In this document: piece by piece, positions 1 through 8,487 of the stretch
Position numbering within the stretch: position 1 is the first letter of the stretch
Layout of the letters: the number at the start of each line of letters is the position of its first letter
DNA from: Microbacterium sp. CSI-V
Lineage (GTDB): Bacteria > Actinomycetota > Actinomycetes > Actinomycetales > Microbacteriaceae
Length of the DNA stretch: 64,000 bases
Assembly: GCF_001984105.1 (NCBI RefSeq)
Contig: NZ_MTQM01000009.1
Location: 806,001 to 870,000, forward strand
Direction: 5' to 3'
Program-made: the position numbers and the translations under genes
The notes under the pieces: model-generated
Databases searched by the model: none
The model's input: only the letters and a program-made list of their open reading frames with translations
What the model was told of the DNA's origin: nothing

Positions 1-71
1 CCGGTCTTCACCCTGACGACCCCGAGGCGAACCATCCGGACATGTCGCGCGATGCCGGGGAGGATGAAGCC

Positions 72-1052
72 ATGCAGGAGCAGGGAGCACCCAGCGTCAT
101 CCAGCCTCAGCCATCGGGAGAGGTCCTCCTCTACCAGCGTGGCGACGGTGCGCCAGCCCTCGATGTCCGGCTGGACACCGACACGGTCTGGCTGAGCCAG
201 CAGCAGATCGCGGAGCTCTTCCACACCACCCGCGAGAACATCACCATGCACTTGCGGCATGTCTACGACCAGGGCGAACTCGACCGCGAAGCAACCAGTA
301 AGGATTTCTTACAGGTTCGCGTCGAAGGCGCACGATCGGTCCGTCGGAGCGTCACGCACTACAACCTCGACGCGATCCTCTCCGTCGGGTATCGCGTCAA
401 GAGCGCCACGGCTACCCAGTTCCGCATCTGGGCCACCGGACAGCTCCGCGACTACCTGGTGCGCGGTTACGTCGTCAACGCGGAGCGCCTCGAACAACTC
501 GGCACGATCGTGCAGATCCTCGGCCGGTCCACGGACGAACTCGTGTCCGGAGTTGCCGATGTTCTCCGCGGTTATCTGCCCGGGCTGACGCTCCTTCGTG
601 ACTACGACGAAGGAAGCATCCATTCACAACCCTCGGTCGTACCGGGGTGGGAACTCACCCACGGAGAAGCACGCGGCGTAATCGATCAGCTTCGTAGAGA
701 GTTCCCCGACGACACTCTGTTCGGAAGAGAACGCGGCGACGGACTCGCGGCGATCGTGTCGGCGCTGTACCAGACGTTCGCGGGCCAGGAGCTGTATCCC
801 ACGGTCGAGGAGAAGGCCGCTCACCTGCTCTACCTCCTCGTGAAGGACCATCCGCTCTCCGACGGCAACAAGCGCACCGCAGCCGCCCTGTTCGTCACCT
901 TCCTTGCCCGGAACGGCATCCTCGACAACGTCGATGGCACCCTGCGCGTGTCCAACAACGCGCTGGCCGCCACCACGCTGCTCGTAGCCATGAGTGACCC
1001 GAAGGAGAAGGACATCATGATCTCGCTGCTGGTCAAGATGGTCACGGGCTGA
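72..1052 (+). CDS. RhuM-type N-terminal domain fused to a Fic/Doc domain
   Basis: The first half (about residues 15-150) matches the RhuM (virulence protein RhuM) family, with a helix-turn-helix-like stretch around VWLSQQQIAELF and a TTRENI segment. The C-terminal part carries the Fic/Doc signature HPLSDGNKRT at residues 260-269 (catalytic His260, Asp264, Asn266, Arg268). Fic/Doc enzymes transfer AMP or phosphate to proteins; the target here is unknown. I chose ATG 72 because GGGGAGG lies 8 nt upstream; an in-frame ATG at 42 has no ribosome site. The 326-aa length is normal for this fusion. No partner toxin or antitoxin gene lies next to it, so it may be a self-contained regulator-effector or a remnant of an accessory island whose left part is outside the window. 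Confidence 0.85.
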   Translation: MQEQGAPSVIQPQPSGEVLLYQRGDGAPALDVRLDTDTVWLSQQQIAELFHTTRENITMHLRHVYDQGELDREATSKDFLQVRVEGARSVRRSVTHYNLDAILSVGYRVKSATATQFRIWATGQLRDYLVRGYVVNAERLEQLGTIVQILGRSTDELVSGVADVLRGYLPGLTLLRDYDEGSIHSQPSVVPGWELTHGEARGVIDQLRREFPDDTLFGRERGDGLAAIVSALYQTFAGQELYPTVEEKAAHLLYLLVKDHPLSDGNKRTAAALFVTFLARNGILDNVDGTLRVSNNALAATTLLVAMSDPKEKDIMISLLVKMVTG

Positions 1053-1094
1053 GCCCCTCGGCGCCTCACCGCCGCCTCCCCACCCCCGCCGCGA

Positions 1095-1100
1095 TACGCT
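1095..1100 (+). promoter_or_regulatory. Possible -10 box for the DUF2520-panC-panB operon
   Basis: TACGCT lies 41 nt upstream of the ATG at 1142 in an otherwise gene-free 89-bp gap. No convincing -35 element is visible, so this is a weak call. Confidence 0.3.
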
Positions 1101-1141
1101 GGAATCCGGCGCAGCCGCCCGTGCGGGCACCGCCCCACACT

Positions 1142-1903
1142 ATGAAGACCTCCTCGCTCTCCGCCCTGCGTCACGACGCACCGGTGCTCGTCGTCGGCGA
1201 CGGCCGCATGGGTCGCGCACTCGCGACCGCACTCTCGAACGCGGGCGTGCCCGTGGTCGGCCCCGCGGGCCGCGGCGAGAACGGCGCGGATGCCGGTGTC
1301 GTGCTCCTCGCGGTCCCGGATGCCGCGATCGCCGAGGCGGCGCGAGCCCTCGCGCCCGGCCGGTTGGTCGGGCACCTGTCGGGCGCGCTCGACCTGTCGG
1401 TGCTCGCGCCCCACGAGGCGTTCGGCATCCATCCGCTCATGACCGTCACGGGCGCCGGGGCGTCCTTCGCGGGGGTGACCGCCGCCCTCGCGGGCACGAC
1501 CCCGCGCGCGCACGCGGTTGCGGAGGCGCTCGCCGACGTCCTCGGGATGACCGGTGTCACAGTCCGCGACGAGGATCGCGCGGCGTACCACGCGGCCGCG
1601 TCGATCGCCGCGAACTTCCTCGTCACGCTCGAGGGCATGGCGGAGGACCTCGCCGCCACCGCCGGCGTCGATCGTGAGGCCCTCGTGCCGCTCGTGCGCG
1701 CGGCCGTCGAGAACTGGGCCGAGCGGGGAGCGGCATCCGCCCTCACCGGGCCCGTCTCGCGCGGCGACGCCGCCACGGTCGACCGGCAGCGGGCCGCGAT
1801 CGCCGAGCGACTCCCCGATCGCCTCGCGCTCTTCGACGCGCTCGTCGAGGCCACGCAAGACCTGGCCGCGACGCAGCGCGCCGGAATCACGGCGACCCCG
1901 TGA
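1142..1903 (+). CDS. Rossmann-like / DUF2520 domain protein
   Basis: This is a 253-aa protein with an N-terminal NAD(P)-type Rossmann start (VLVVGDGRMGRA, about residues 15-26) and a C-terminal helical DUF2520 domain, an arrangement resembling ketopantoate reductase and pyrroline-carboxylate reductase. It is translationally coupled to panC, which begins with a GTG overlapping its stop. In actinobacteria this family commonly precedes panC, so it may supply ketopantoate reductase activity (PanE), although it is not a classical PanE and that role is inference. ATG 1142 has no good ribosome site; an upstream GTG at 1121 is no better. Confidence 0.75.
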   Translation: MKTSSLSALRHDAPVLVVGDGRMGRALATALSNAGVPVVGPAGRGENGADAGVVLLAVPDAAIAEAARALAPGRLVGHLSGALDLSVLAPHEAFGIHPLMTVTGAGASFAGVTAALAGTTPRAHAVAEALADVLGMTGVTVRDEDRAAYHAAASIAANFLVTLEGMAEDLAATAGVDREALVPLVRAAVENWAERGAASALTGPVSRGDAATVDRQRAAIAERLPDRLALFDALVEATQDLAATQRAGITATP

Positions 1904-2790
1904 GCCCCCGGATCGTTCGCACGGTCGCTGAACTGCGCGCCGTGCTCGCCCCGCGCCGCGCCGACGGTGTCGGCTTCGTTCCGACCATGGGGGCGCTCCA
2001 CGAGGGGCACCTGTCGTTGCTGCGCGCCGCGCGGAACGCCAACGGCACCGTGGTCCTCTCGATCTTCGTCAACCCGACGCAGTTCGGCGAAGCCGCCGAC
2101 CTGAACGCCTACCCGCGCACCGAGGCGGCGGACGTCGCCCTCGCCGCGGAGGCGGGCGTCGACGTCGTCTTCGCACCGTCCGTCGCCGAGATGTATCCGA
2201 GCGGTTTCGCCACGACGGTCTCAGTCGGCGGCGCCATCACCGGCACGCTCGAGGGCGCGGAACGGGGGCGCTCGCACTTCGACGGCGTCGCCACGGTCGT
2301 CGCCAAGCTCCTCCTCGCCGTGCAGCCCGACCGCGCGTACTTCGGGGCGAAGGACGCCCAGCAGGTCGTCGTCGTCCGCCGAATGGTGGCGGACCTCGGC
2401 ATCCCGGTCGAGATCGTCACGCGGCCCACCTCCCGCGATGCCGACGGGCTCGCGCGCTCCAGCCGCAACACGCGTCTCTCACCCGACGACCGCGCGATCG
2501 CGGCGGCGATTCCGCGGGCGCTCCGGGCGGCACAGGATGCCTTCGCCGACGGCATTCGGGATCCTCATGTCCTCACCGCGACCGTGCGCGCCGAACTCGA
2601 CGGTCTCGACCCCGAGTACGTCGAGATCGTGGATGCCGACAGCCTCGACCCGATCGACGAGGTCGAGCGGCCCGCGCTTCTCGCGCTGGCGGTGCGCGTG
2701 GGGCCGGTGCGGCTCATCGACAACGTGGTGCTCGCGCCGGGCGTCGACGATCGCATTGCTGTCAGCACCGCCGAAAGGAGTCACGCATGA
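1900..2790 (+). CDS. panC: Pantothenate synthetase
   Basis: PanC joins pantoate to beta-alanine using ATP, the last step of vitamin B5 synthesis, in the cytosol. The 296-aa product shows the family signatures: FVPTMGALHEGHLSL near residue 30 with the HxGH-type nucleotide motif, SIFVNPTQF, YFGAKDAQQ, and the lysine/serine loop region SSRNTRLSP. The start is GTG 1900, whose GTGA overlaps the upstream stop by 4 nt; its own stop overlaps the panB start (ATGA at 2787). The three genes therefore form one coupled operon. Confidence 0.97.
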   Translation: MSPRIVRTVAELRAVLAPRRADGVGFVPTMGALHEGHLSLLRAARNANGTVVLSIFVNPTQFGEAADLNAYPRTEAADVALAAEAGVDVVFAPSVAEMYPSGFATTVSVGGAITGTLEGAERGRSHFDGVATVVAKLLLAVQPDRAYFGAKDAQQVVVVRRMVADLGIPVEIVTRPTSRDADGLARSSRNTRLSPDDRAIAAAIPRALRAAQDAFADGIRDPHVLTATVRAELDGLDPEYVEIVDADSLDPIDEVERPALLALAVRVGPVRLIDNVVLAPGVDDRIAVSTAERSHA

Positions 2791-3650
2791 CGGGTCCGAA
2801 GGTCACGCTGCGGCGGCTCCGTGAGCTCGCCGACGCGGGAACGCCGATCGTCATGGTGACCGCCTACGACTTCGTGTCGGGGCGCGTCGCCGAACGCGCG
2901 GGCGTCGACATGGTGCTCGTCGGCGACTCCGGCGCCCAGGTCGTGCTCGGCCTCCCCGACACGACGTCGGTGACGCTCGACGAGATGCTGATGCTCGCCA
3001 AGGCCGTCCGCCGGGGCGTGCTGACCCCGCTCGTCGTGTGCGACCTCCCCTTCGGCAGCACCGAGCGGAGCGACGAGCAGGCGGTCGCGACATCGGTGCG
3101 CTTCGTGCAGGAGGCCGGCGCCGACGCGGTCAAGCTCGAGGGCGCGAACCCCGCCCGGCTCTCGCGGCTCCGAGCGATCGTGGACGCCGGTATCCCCGTG
3201 GTCGGCCACGTCGGCCTCACGCCGCAGACGGCCACAGCCCTCGGCGGTCTCCGCGCGCAAGGCCGTACCGCGGACGACGCGATCCGCGTCGCGCGCGATG
3301 CGTTCGCCGTTCAGGATGCCGGAGCGTTCGCGGTCGTCATCGAAGCCGTGCCCGCCGACGTCGTGGACGAGATCCGCCGGGCGCTGCGCATCCCGGTCAT
3401 CGGCATCGGGGCGGGCTCCGCCGACGGACAGGTGCTCGTGCAGCACGACCTCCTCGGGATCACCGAGGGGCGCGCGCCGGTGTTCGTGAAGCGGTATGCC
3501 GCCGTCGGCGACGCGATGGTCGAGGCCGTCGAGGCGTACGCCCGCGAAGTGCGCGAGGGCGCCTTCCCCGCCGCCGAGCACGTGTACCCGGCATCCGCCG
3601 AGGTCGCGGCTGCGGTGCGCGCCTTCGTGGACGACTCGGGCCGCCGCTAG
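2787..3650 (+). CDS. panB: 3-methyl-2-oxobutanoate hydroxymethyltransferase
   Basis: PanB adds a hydroxymethyl group from 5,10-methylene-THF to 2-oxoisovalerate to form ketopantoate. The 287-aa sequence has the TIM-barrel landmarks: MVTAYD near the N-terminus, VLVGDSGAQVVLG (metal-binding Asp), AVKLEGA, VVGHVGLTPQ and IGIGAGSADGQVLV. It overlaps panC by 4 nt and ends tail-to-tail with the VOC gene on the other strand, the two stop codons sharing CTAG. Confidence 0.97.
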   Translation: MTGPKVTLRRLRELADAGTPIVMVTAYDFVSGRVAERAGVDMVLVGDSGAQVVLGLPDTTSVTLDEMLMLAKAVRRGVLTPLVVCDLPFGSTERSDEQAVATSVRFVQEAGADAVKLEGANPARLSRLRAIVDAGIPVVGHVGLTPQTATALGGLRAQGRTADDAIRVARDAFAVQDAGAFAVVIEAVPADVVDEIRRALRIPVIGIGAGSADGQVLVQHDLLGITEGRAPVFVKRYAAVGDAMVEAVEAYAREVREGAFPAAEHVYPASAEVAAAVRAFVDDSGRR

Positions 3651-4078
3651 CTGCCGGTCTTGGCCCACCCGTCGGGCGCCGCGATGTTGAACATCCACGC
3701 CACGCCCCAGGGGTCGACGAGCTCACCGTAGAAGTCGCCCCAGACCTGCTTCTCCAACGGTTGGACGACCTCGGAACCGCGCTCGACGAACCGCTCGTAG
3801 AACTCGGCCACGCGGTCGGTCTCGTCGCTCATGAACGCCGCCTGAGCTCGTCCCTTCCCCCAGCCTTCGGCCGGTTCGGCGAACGCATCCGCTCCCATCA
3901 CCGTGAACCCCTCGGCGCGGAGTTCGGAGTGCATCACCCCTTCGGCGGGGGCGTCGGTCATGCCGAAGTCGGCGAACGTCGCGATCGTCAGCTCGCCCCC
4001 GAAGACCGACTGGTAGAAGGTCATCGCCTCTCGGGCGTGACCGTCGAACGAGAGGTAGACGACGAGCGACGTGCGCAT
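3647..4078 (-). CDS. VOC / PhnB-like (glyoxalase-fold) protein
   Basis: The 143-aa protein has the pattern of PhnB/DUF1428-like VOC proteins: YLSFDGHAREAMTFYQSVFGG at the start and DPWGVAWMFNI at the end. Members are small cytosolic metalloenzyme-fold proteins, many with no known substrate. I use the ATG at 4078 (AAGGAT ribosome site 9 nt upstream) and not the far-upstream start that the open frame allows. It diverges from the dioxygenase operon, sharing a 186-bp intergenic region with the repeat sites at 4174-4210. Confidence 0.85.
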   Translation of the reverse strand: MRTSLVVYLSFDGHAREAMTFYQSVFGGELTIATFADFGMTDAPAEGVMHSELRAEGFTVMGADAFAEPAEGWGKGRAQAAFMSDETDRVAEFYERFVERGSEVVQPLEKQVWGDFYGELVDPWGVAWMFNIAAPDGWAKTGS

Positions 4079-4173
4079 GGCGGCATCCTTCGGGAGAGAG
4101 CGACGGTGAGGCCCACGGTAGACCGGGCGTCCCGCGGGCGGAAGGGCGCCCGTCGACGCGGCGACCGAACGCA

Positions 4174-4227
4174 CATAGGAAGCGCATAGGCGCGATGAGG
4201 ATGCCATGAGTGTCCGCCCCCGATGCT
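4174..4227 (+). promoter_or_regulatory. Tandem 10-11 bp repeat operator and promoter of the dioxygenase-tat operon
   Basis: Four related hexamers follow each other on one helix face: CATAGG at 4174, CATAGG at 4185, ATGAGG at 4195 and CATGAG at 4205. A possible -10 box GATGCT starts at 4222, 17 nt after the last unit. The ABC-exporter promoter at 19677-19730 has the same architecture. Such spacing is typical of OmpR-family activators bound across the -35 region. Confidence 0.6.
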
Positions 4228-4264
4228 GAGGTCGTCCCCGAAACGACCGGCATCAGGAGCAACC

Positions 4265-5248
4265 ATGACCCGCATCCCCGAACCCGACCAGACCCCCCTC
4301 GGCCCCGCCTACGAGGGCCGGCTTCTCGACCGACCCGACGACGAGGTCGTCGACCAGGGCGCGTCCTTCGACATGCGCACCCTCGTCAGCCGCCGGAACG
4401 TCCTCGGCATCGTCGGACTCGGCGCCGGCGCGGTCGCGCTGGCCGCGTGCGCGCCGCAGACCGCGGCATCCACCGCGACGGCCACGGCCACCGCCACCCC
4501 GTCCGCCACGGCGACGCCCACCGCCTCGGCGACTCCGACGGCGACCGCGGCCGCCGCGGCGTACGCGTCCGAGGAGATCCCGCAGGAGACGAACGGCCCC
4601 TACCCCGCCGACGGCACCAACGGCGTCGACGTGCTGAACCAGTCCGGCATCGTCCGCAGCGACATCCGCTCGAGCCTCGACGGCGGAGCGACCGCCGAGG
4701 GCGTGCCCCTGACGTTCACCTTCACGCTCAGCGACCTGGCGAACGGCAACGCCGCGTACGCGGGCGCCGCGGTGTACGTGTGGCACTGCGACGCGGACGG
4801 CCTGTACTCGATGTACTCCGACGCGGTCATCGACGAGACCTACCTCCGTGGCATCCAGGTGGCCGACGCGCAGGGCCAGGTGACCTTCACCACCATCGTC
4901 CCCGGGTGCTACTCCGGCCGGTGGACGCACATCCACTTCGAGGTGTACCCGGATGCCGCCTCGGCGACGAACGTGTCGAACCAGATCGCGACCTCGCAGG
5001 TGGCGTTCCCTCAGGACATGCTCGACGCGGTCTACGCCCTCGACACCTACCCCGGCTCGGCGCGCAACCTCGCCCAGATCGGCAGCCTCTCCAACGACAA
5101 CGTCTTCTCCGACGGGTGGGACCTCGAGATGGGCACCTTCACCGGCGACACCTCGACCGGCTACGTCGGCACCCTCGCGGTCGCGATCGATGCGACCACC
5201 CAGGCCAGCGTGTCCTCGCCCGGCGGCGGCGGCGGATCCCGTCCCTGA
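4265..5248 (+). CDS. Tat-exported lipoprotein-like intradiol ring-cleavage dioxygenase
   Basis: The 327-aa protein has a twin-arginine signal (SRRNVLG, Arg43-Arg44), a hydrophobic segment and a lipobox LAAC with Cys62, then a Thr/Ala-rich linker. The catalytic domain (about 95-300) resembles protocatechuate 3,4-dioxygenase beta-type enzymes, with probable Fe(III) ligands Tyr181 (or Tyr184), Tyr216, His222 and His224 in the THIHF motif. It should be folded with iron in the cytosol, exported by Tat and anchored outside. The natural substrate is unknown; no catechol pathway genes are nearby. The C-terminus is a Gly-rich tail. Start ATG 4265 follows AGGAG; an upstream start at 4223 was rejected. 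tatA, tatC and tatB follow directly. Confidence 0.88.
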   Translation: MTRIPEPDQTPLGPAYEGRLLDRPDDEVVDQGASFDMRTLVSRRNVLGIVGLGAGAVALAACAPQTAASTATATATATPSATATPTASATPTATAAAAAYASEEIPQETNGPYPADGTNGVDVLNQSGIVRSDIRSSLDGGATAEGVPLTFTFTLSDLANGNAAYAGAAVYVWHCDADGLYSMYSDAVIDETYLRGIQVADAQGQVTFTTIVPGCYSGRWTHIHFEVYPDAASATNVSNQIATSQVAFPQDMLDAVYALDTYPGSARNLAQIGSLSNDNVFSDGWDLEMGTFTGDTSTGYVGTLAVAIDATTQASVSSPGGGGGSRP

Positions 5249-5276
5249 TTCCTCCCCACCCAGAAAAGAGAACCCC

Positions 5277-5516
5277 ATGTTGCAGAACCTCACGGGCTGG
5301 CACGCCCTCCTCATCCTCGCCGTCGTCGTGCTGATCTTCGGCGCCGCGAAGCTCCCCGCCCTCGCGCGCAGCGTCGGCCAGTCGATGCGCATCCTCAAGC
5401 AGGAATCCGAGGCAGACCGCTCCCCCGCACCGGAGACAACCGCCATCACGACGGTCGCCGACGCCGCACCGCGCACGGCCGAGGCCGACGCCGTTCCGCA
5501 GAGGTCCGGCGCATGA
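5277..5516 (+). CDS. tatA: Sec-independent translocase subunit TatA
   Basis: The 79-aa protein has one N-terminal membrane helix followed by the hallmark FGAAKLP hinge and an amphipathic helix, then a charged tail. TatA oligomers form the passage through which folded Tat substrates cross the membrane. It starts 28 nt after the dioxygenase stop behind a purine-rich AAAAGAGAA site, and its stop overlaps the tatC start (ATGA). The coding frame is also open upstream inside the dioxygenase gene, but that part is shadow. Confidence 0.92.
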   Translation: MLQNLTGWHALLILAVVVLIFGAAKLPALARSVGQSMRILKQESEADRSPAPETTAITTVADAAPRTAEADAVPQRSGA

Positions 5517-6280
5517 GCGCCGCCACCGTCGCCGCACGGGCGGTGATGCCGCTCGCCGGACACGCGCGCGAGGCCCGCGTCCGCTCGATGCGCGCGGCGG
5601 TGGCACTCGTGGTCGGCATCATCGCCGGCTACGCTCTGTCGGGCGGCATCCTGGAGATCCTGCGCGACCCCATCGAGCAGATCGCGCTGGCCCGGAACGC
5701 GAGCCTCAACTACGACAGCGTCTCCGCCGCGTTCGACCTGAAGGTGAAGATCGCCGTCGTCGCGGGCATCATCCTGTCGAGTCCGGTCTGGCTGTACGAG
5801 CTGTTCGCGTTCGTCTCCCCCGGCCTCACGCCCCGCGAGAGGCGGATGACGGCCGGCTACACGACCGCCGCGATCGTGCTGTTCGCCGCCGGGTGCGCTC
5901 TCGGATTCACGATCTTCCCGCACGTCGTGGAAGTGCTGACGAGCTTCTCCTCCGACCAGGACAGTTCGATCCTGAACGCGAGCACCTACGTCGACTTCGT
6001 GGTGAAGCTCGTCGCGGCGACGGGCGTGGCCTTCGTCCTGCCCGTCTTCGTCGTGCTGCTCAACGCCGTGGGTCTGGTCTCGTCCTCGACCATCCGACGC
6101 CATTGGCGTGTCGTCGTCGTCGCCATCGTCCTGTTCAGCGCGCTGGTGACGCCCGCGGCCGACGTCCTGTCCATGTTCCTGGTGGCCGCGCCCATGTCGG
6201 CGCTGTTCGCCGCCGCCCTCGTGATCACGCACCTCGCCGACCGTCGACGTGCGCGTCGCGACGCCCTCGACCGGAGATGA
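5513..6280 (+). CDS. tatC: Sec-independent translocase subunit TatC
   Basis: TatC recognises the twin-arginine signal. The 255-aa protein has about six predicted membrane helices and the family landmark YELFAFVSPGLTPRERR with the conserved Glu after the first loop. The N-terminal part (MPLAGHAREARVRSM) resembles the canonical HLxELRxR start but is less well conserved, which suggests a diverged paralogue. It overlaps tatA by 4 nt. Confidence 0.93.
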   Translation: MSAATVAARAVMPLAGHAREARVRSMRAAVALVVGIIAGYALSGGILEILRDPIEQIALARNASLNYDSVSAAFDLKVKIAVVAGIILSSPVWLYELFAFVSPGLTPRERRMTAGYTTAAIVLFAAGCALGFTIFPHVVEVLTSFSSDQDSSILNASTYVDFVVKLVAATGVAFVLPVFVVLLNAVGLVSSSTIRRHWRVVVVAIVLFSALVTPAADVLSMFLVAAPMSALFAAALVITHLADRRRARRDALDRR

Positions 6281-6284
6281 CCCC

Positions 6285-6887
6285 ATGTTCGGAATGAGCC
6301 TCGAGAAGCTCGTCCTCGTGATGCTGATCGCCGCCGTGCTGATCGGCCCGACCCGTCTGCCCGACTACGCGCGTCGCCTCTCGGCGTTCACCCGCTCGGC
6401 CCGCGGACGCTGGGATGCCGCGACCACGCAGTTCGAGCAGGAGACCGGCCTCACGCGCGACCAGTGGAACCCCGACGAGTGGCGCCGCTACGACCCGCGC
6501 GAGATCGTGCGCAGCGCGCTGCGGGACACCCCCGCCGAGATCGGCCCCCCGGCACCGGATGCCGAGACCCCGCGCCCCGCGGACGCGGCCGACGAGAGCG
6601 TGAGCGCGGCGGCATCCGACGCCCCCACGCCCGCCGATCCGTGGGCCGAGGTGCTCTCGGCACCCGAGACGCTCGCGCGGATCCGCCCCGGACAGCGGTT
6701 CATCGTGATCGGCAGCTCCGCCCACCCCACGCGGATCGCGCTCGACACGCTCCCCAAGCAGCACCCCGCACGGCTGGCCGCCGCGGTGGTCGACCCGGAG
6801 GAGCCGGAGCTTCCGGCGGCCCCCGTCGCCGACGCGGAGCGGAACGACACCGCGGAGACGACAGCTTCCCTCGGCGTCGCCGCCTGA
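6285..6887 (+). CDS. tatB: TatB-like translocase subunit
   Basis: The 200-aa protein begins with MFGMSLEKLVLVMLIAAVL and then GPTRLPDYARRL, the TatB-type hinge and amphipathic helix, followed by a long acidic, Ala/Pro-rich cytosolic tail of low complexity. TatB bridges substrate and TatC. The start at 6285 sits 4 nt after the tatC stop with CGGAG upstream. Having A, C and B behind a single Tat substrate gives a dedicated-looking export cassette. In many actinobacteria the general tatB lies elsewhere, so this may be a second copy. Confidence 0.85.
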   Translation: MFGMSLEKLVLVMLIAAVLIGPTRLPDYARRLSAFTRSARGRWDAATTQFEQETGLTRDQWNPDEWRRYDPREIVRSALRDTPAEIGPPAPDAETPRPADAADESVSAAASDAPTPADPWAEVLSAPETLARIRPGQRFIVIGSSAHPTRIALDTLPKQHPARLAAAVVDPEEPELPAAPVADAERNDTAETTASLGVAA

Positions 6888-6931
6888 GCAGATCGGCGCC
6901 GGACCGCGATGCGGTTCGGCGCCGATCTGCT
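6887..6931 (+). terminator. Strong hairpin terminator after tatB
   Basis: Arms AGCAGATCGGCGCCG (6887-6901) and its exact complement (6917-6931) continue inward through GACCGC/GCGGTT to a 3-nt loop, giving 21 contiguous pairs with one G-T. The hairpin begins inside the tatB stop codon. There is no long T-run, as is usual in high-GC actinobacteria. Confidence 0.8.
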
Positions 6932-7037
6932 TCGGCCTGGGTGGGACCGTCGAGGCCCGTCCGCCGCCGACGTCGTCGGGCAGCAGCGCGGCGAGCGACG
7001 CTGCCCGAGCGGCGTCGACCCGGGAGTCGGCGGCCGG

Positions 7038-8426
7038 TCAGGAGTCGGCGAGAGCGCAGAGCCGTGTCGCCGGCTCCGCGAGGGTCGCCTCGAGCTCTCG
7101 GCGCAGCTGTGCCCCCACCGTCTCGGGGATGAACCGCGCGGCGGACCGACGCGCCCGCTCCGACGTCCGCGTCCAGCGGGCATCGTCGTCGAGGAGCGAC
7201 ACCACGGCCGCGGCGATCCCGGCGACGTCTCCCGCCGGGACGAGGATCCCGCCGTCGCCGATCACCTCGGCCGGCCCGTAGCGCACGTCGGTCGACACGA
7301 CCGGCACACCCGCGGACAGCGCCTCGACGATCGCGAGTCCCTGTCCTTCGAACGCGCTGGTCGACAGGAACACGCGCGCCTTCGCCATCGCCGCGCGCAC
7401 ATCGTCGTCGTGACCGCGCAGACGGATCGCCTCGTCCAACCCGCGCTCGCGGATCATCGCGCGGAGGTGTTCGCGCAACGGGCCGTCGCCGTACACCTCC
7501 AGGCGGGCGCCCGGTCGCGATCGCACGACCTCCTCCCAGGCGAGGATGGCGAGGTCGACGCGCTTCTGTTCCACCAGCCGGCACGCCATGACCACCACGT
7601 CGTCATGCCGCCGCGACGGAACCCGGCGCGTATGGCGCGGCAGGATCGCCGAGGGCACCGTGGCGAAGCGCACCCGGTGCGGGAATCGCCCGTCGACCTC
7701 GCACGCCTGGGCTCGGGTGGGCCAGAGCACCAGGTCGAAACCGTCGAGCGCGTCCAGCCATCGTCGCCATCCCTCGTCGCGTACCGGCGCCGAGGCGTCG
7801 AACGGGTGGGCGAGGTGGGAGTTGTGGACGGTGTGGACGATGCGCACCCGGGGGTCGCGCCACCGATCCAGCGTCTCTCCGACCTGCCGGGACTCGCAGA
7901 TCACGACCAGGCGACGCTCGGCGTCACCCGCCGCGTCGCGCAGGCCGTCGGCCACGTGCGAGAGCCATGCGACGTACAACGCCGCGAAGCCGGGGAGGAC
8001 CCGGTCGCCCGCTCCCCCGTGCACCACCACGTTCGCCTCCGACAGGTGCCAGGCCGCGTCGGCGATGACCGGCAGCGACACGACGAGCGCACCGCGGTCG
8101 TCGCGGACCTCGCGGTAGGCCACGCCCGGCGTCCGTCCACCGGGGAGGGCCCGGGCGCGCAGCCAGCTCGGATCCCGAACCGCCTCGTCGAAGAGATTGC
8201 GCATCGTGAAGGATCCCGCCGGCACCCCGTGCGCGTGCGCGTACGCGACGGCGCGCTCGCGATCGCCCGACGAACCGACGTCCAGGGTGAGGAGCAGGGG
8301 ATGCCGCGCGCCCGCGCTGCGCAGGGTGAGCAGCCGCGAGAGCACCGCCACCGCGTAACCCCCGTCGCGCTCGGGCGCGAATCGGCTGGTGAGTACCACT
8401 GCGTCGGCGTCGAGCTGTCCGGTCAT
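7038..8426 (-). CDS. GT4-family glycosyltransferase
   Basis: The 462-aa protein is a two-domain GT-B enzyme. The C-terminal half has the GT4 signatures: ACRLVEQKRVDLAI, LEVYGDGPLREHL, and STSAFEGQGLAIVEALSAGVPVVS with the EX7E-type glutamates, then DVRYGPAEVI. No membrane helix or signal is visible, so it acts in the cytosol on a nucleotide-sugar donor; the acceptor is unknown, though DVRYGPAE resembles enzymes of cell-wall teichoic acid or glycan synthesis. The start at 8426 has AGGAGA upstream. It is transcribed alone, with a possible repeat operator about 60-90 bp upstream. Confidence 0.88.
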   Translation of the reverse strand: MTGQLDADAVVLTSRFAPERDGGYAVAVLSRLLTLRSAGARHPLLLTLDVGSSGDRERAVAYAHAHGVPAGSFTMRNLFDEAVRDPSWLRARALPGGRTPGVAYREVRDDRGALVVSLPVIADAAWHLSEANVVVHGGAGDRVLPGFAALYVAWLSHVADGLRDAAGDAERRLVVICESRQVGETLDRWRDPRVRIVHTVHNSHLAHPFDASAPVRDEGWRRWLDALDGFDLVLWPTRAQACEVDGRFPHRVRFATVPSAILPRHTRRVPSRRHDDVVVMACRLVEQKRVDLAILAWEEVVRSRPGARLEVYGDGPLREHLRAMIRERGLDEAIRLRGHDDDVRAAMAKARVFLSTSAFEGQGLAIVEALSAGVPVVSTDVRYGPAEVIGDGGILVPAGDVAGIAAAVVSLLDDDARWTRTSERARRSAARFIPETVGAQLRRELEATLAEPATRLCALADS

Positions 8427-8487
8427 GGCGGTCTCCTGGGGGTCGGGGGAACGGACTCCGACGGTACGGATCGGGCACTCTCCCCCG

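Noticed and set aside
72..1052. Fic gene as the edge of a prophage or integrated island
   Set aside because: No integrase, phage gene, att repeat or tRNA target is in the first kilobases; base use is only slightly less GC-rich.
4253..6286. 677-codon open frame on the minus strand over the dioxygenase-tat operon
   Set aside because: It is a mirror of four well-supported genes; composition is Gly/Arg/His-rich and no family motif is visible.
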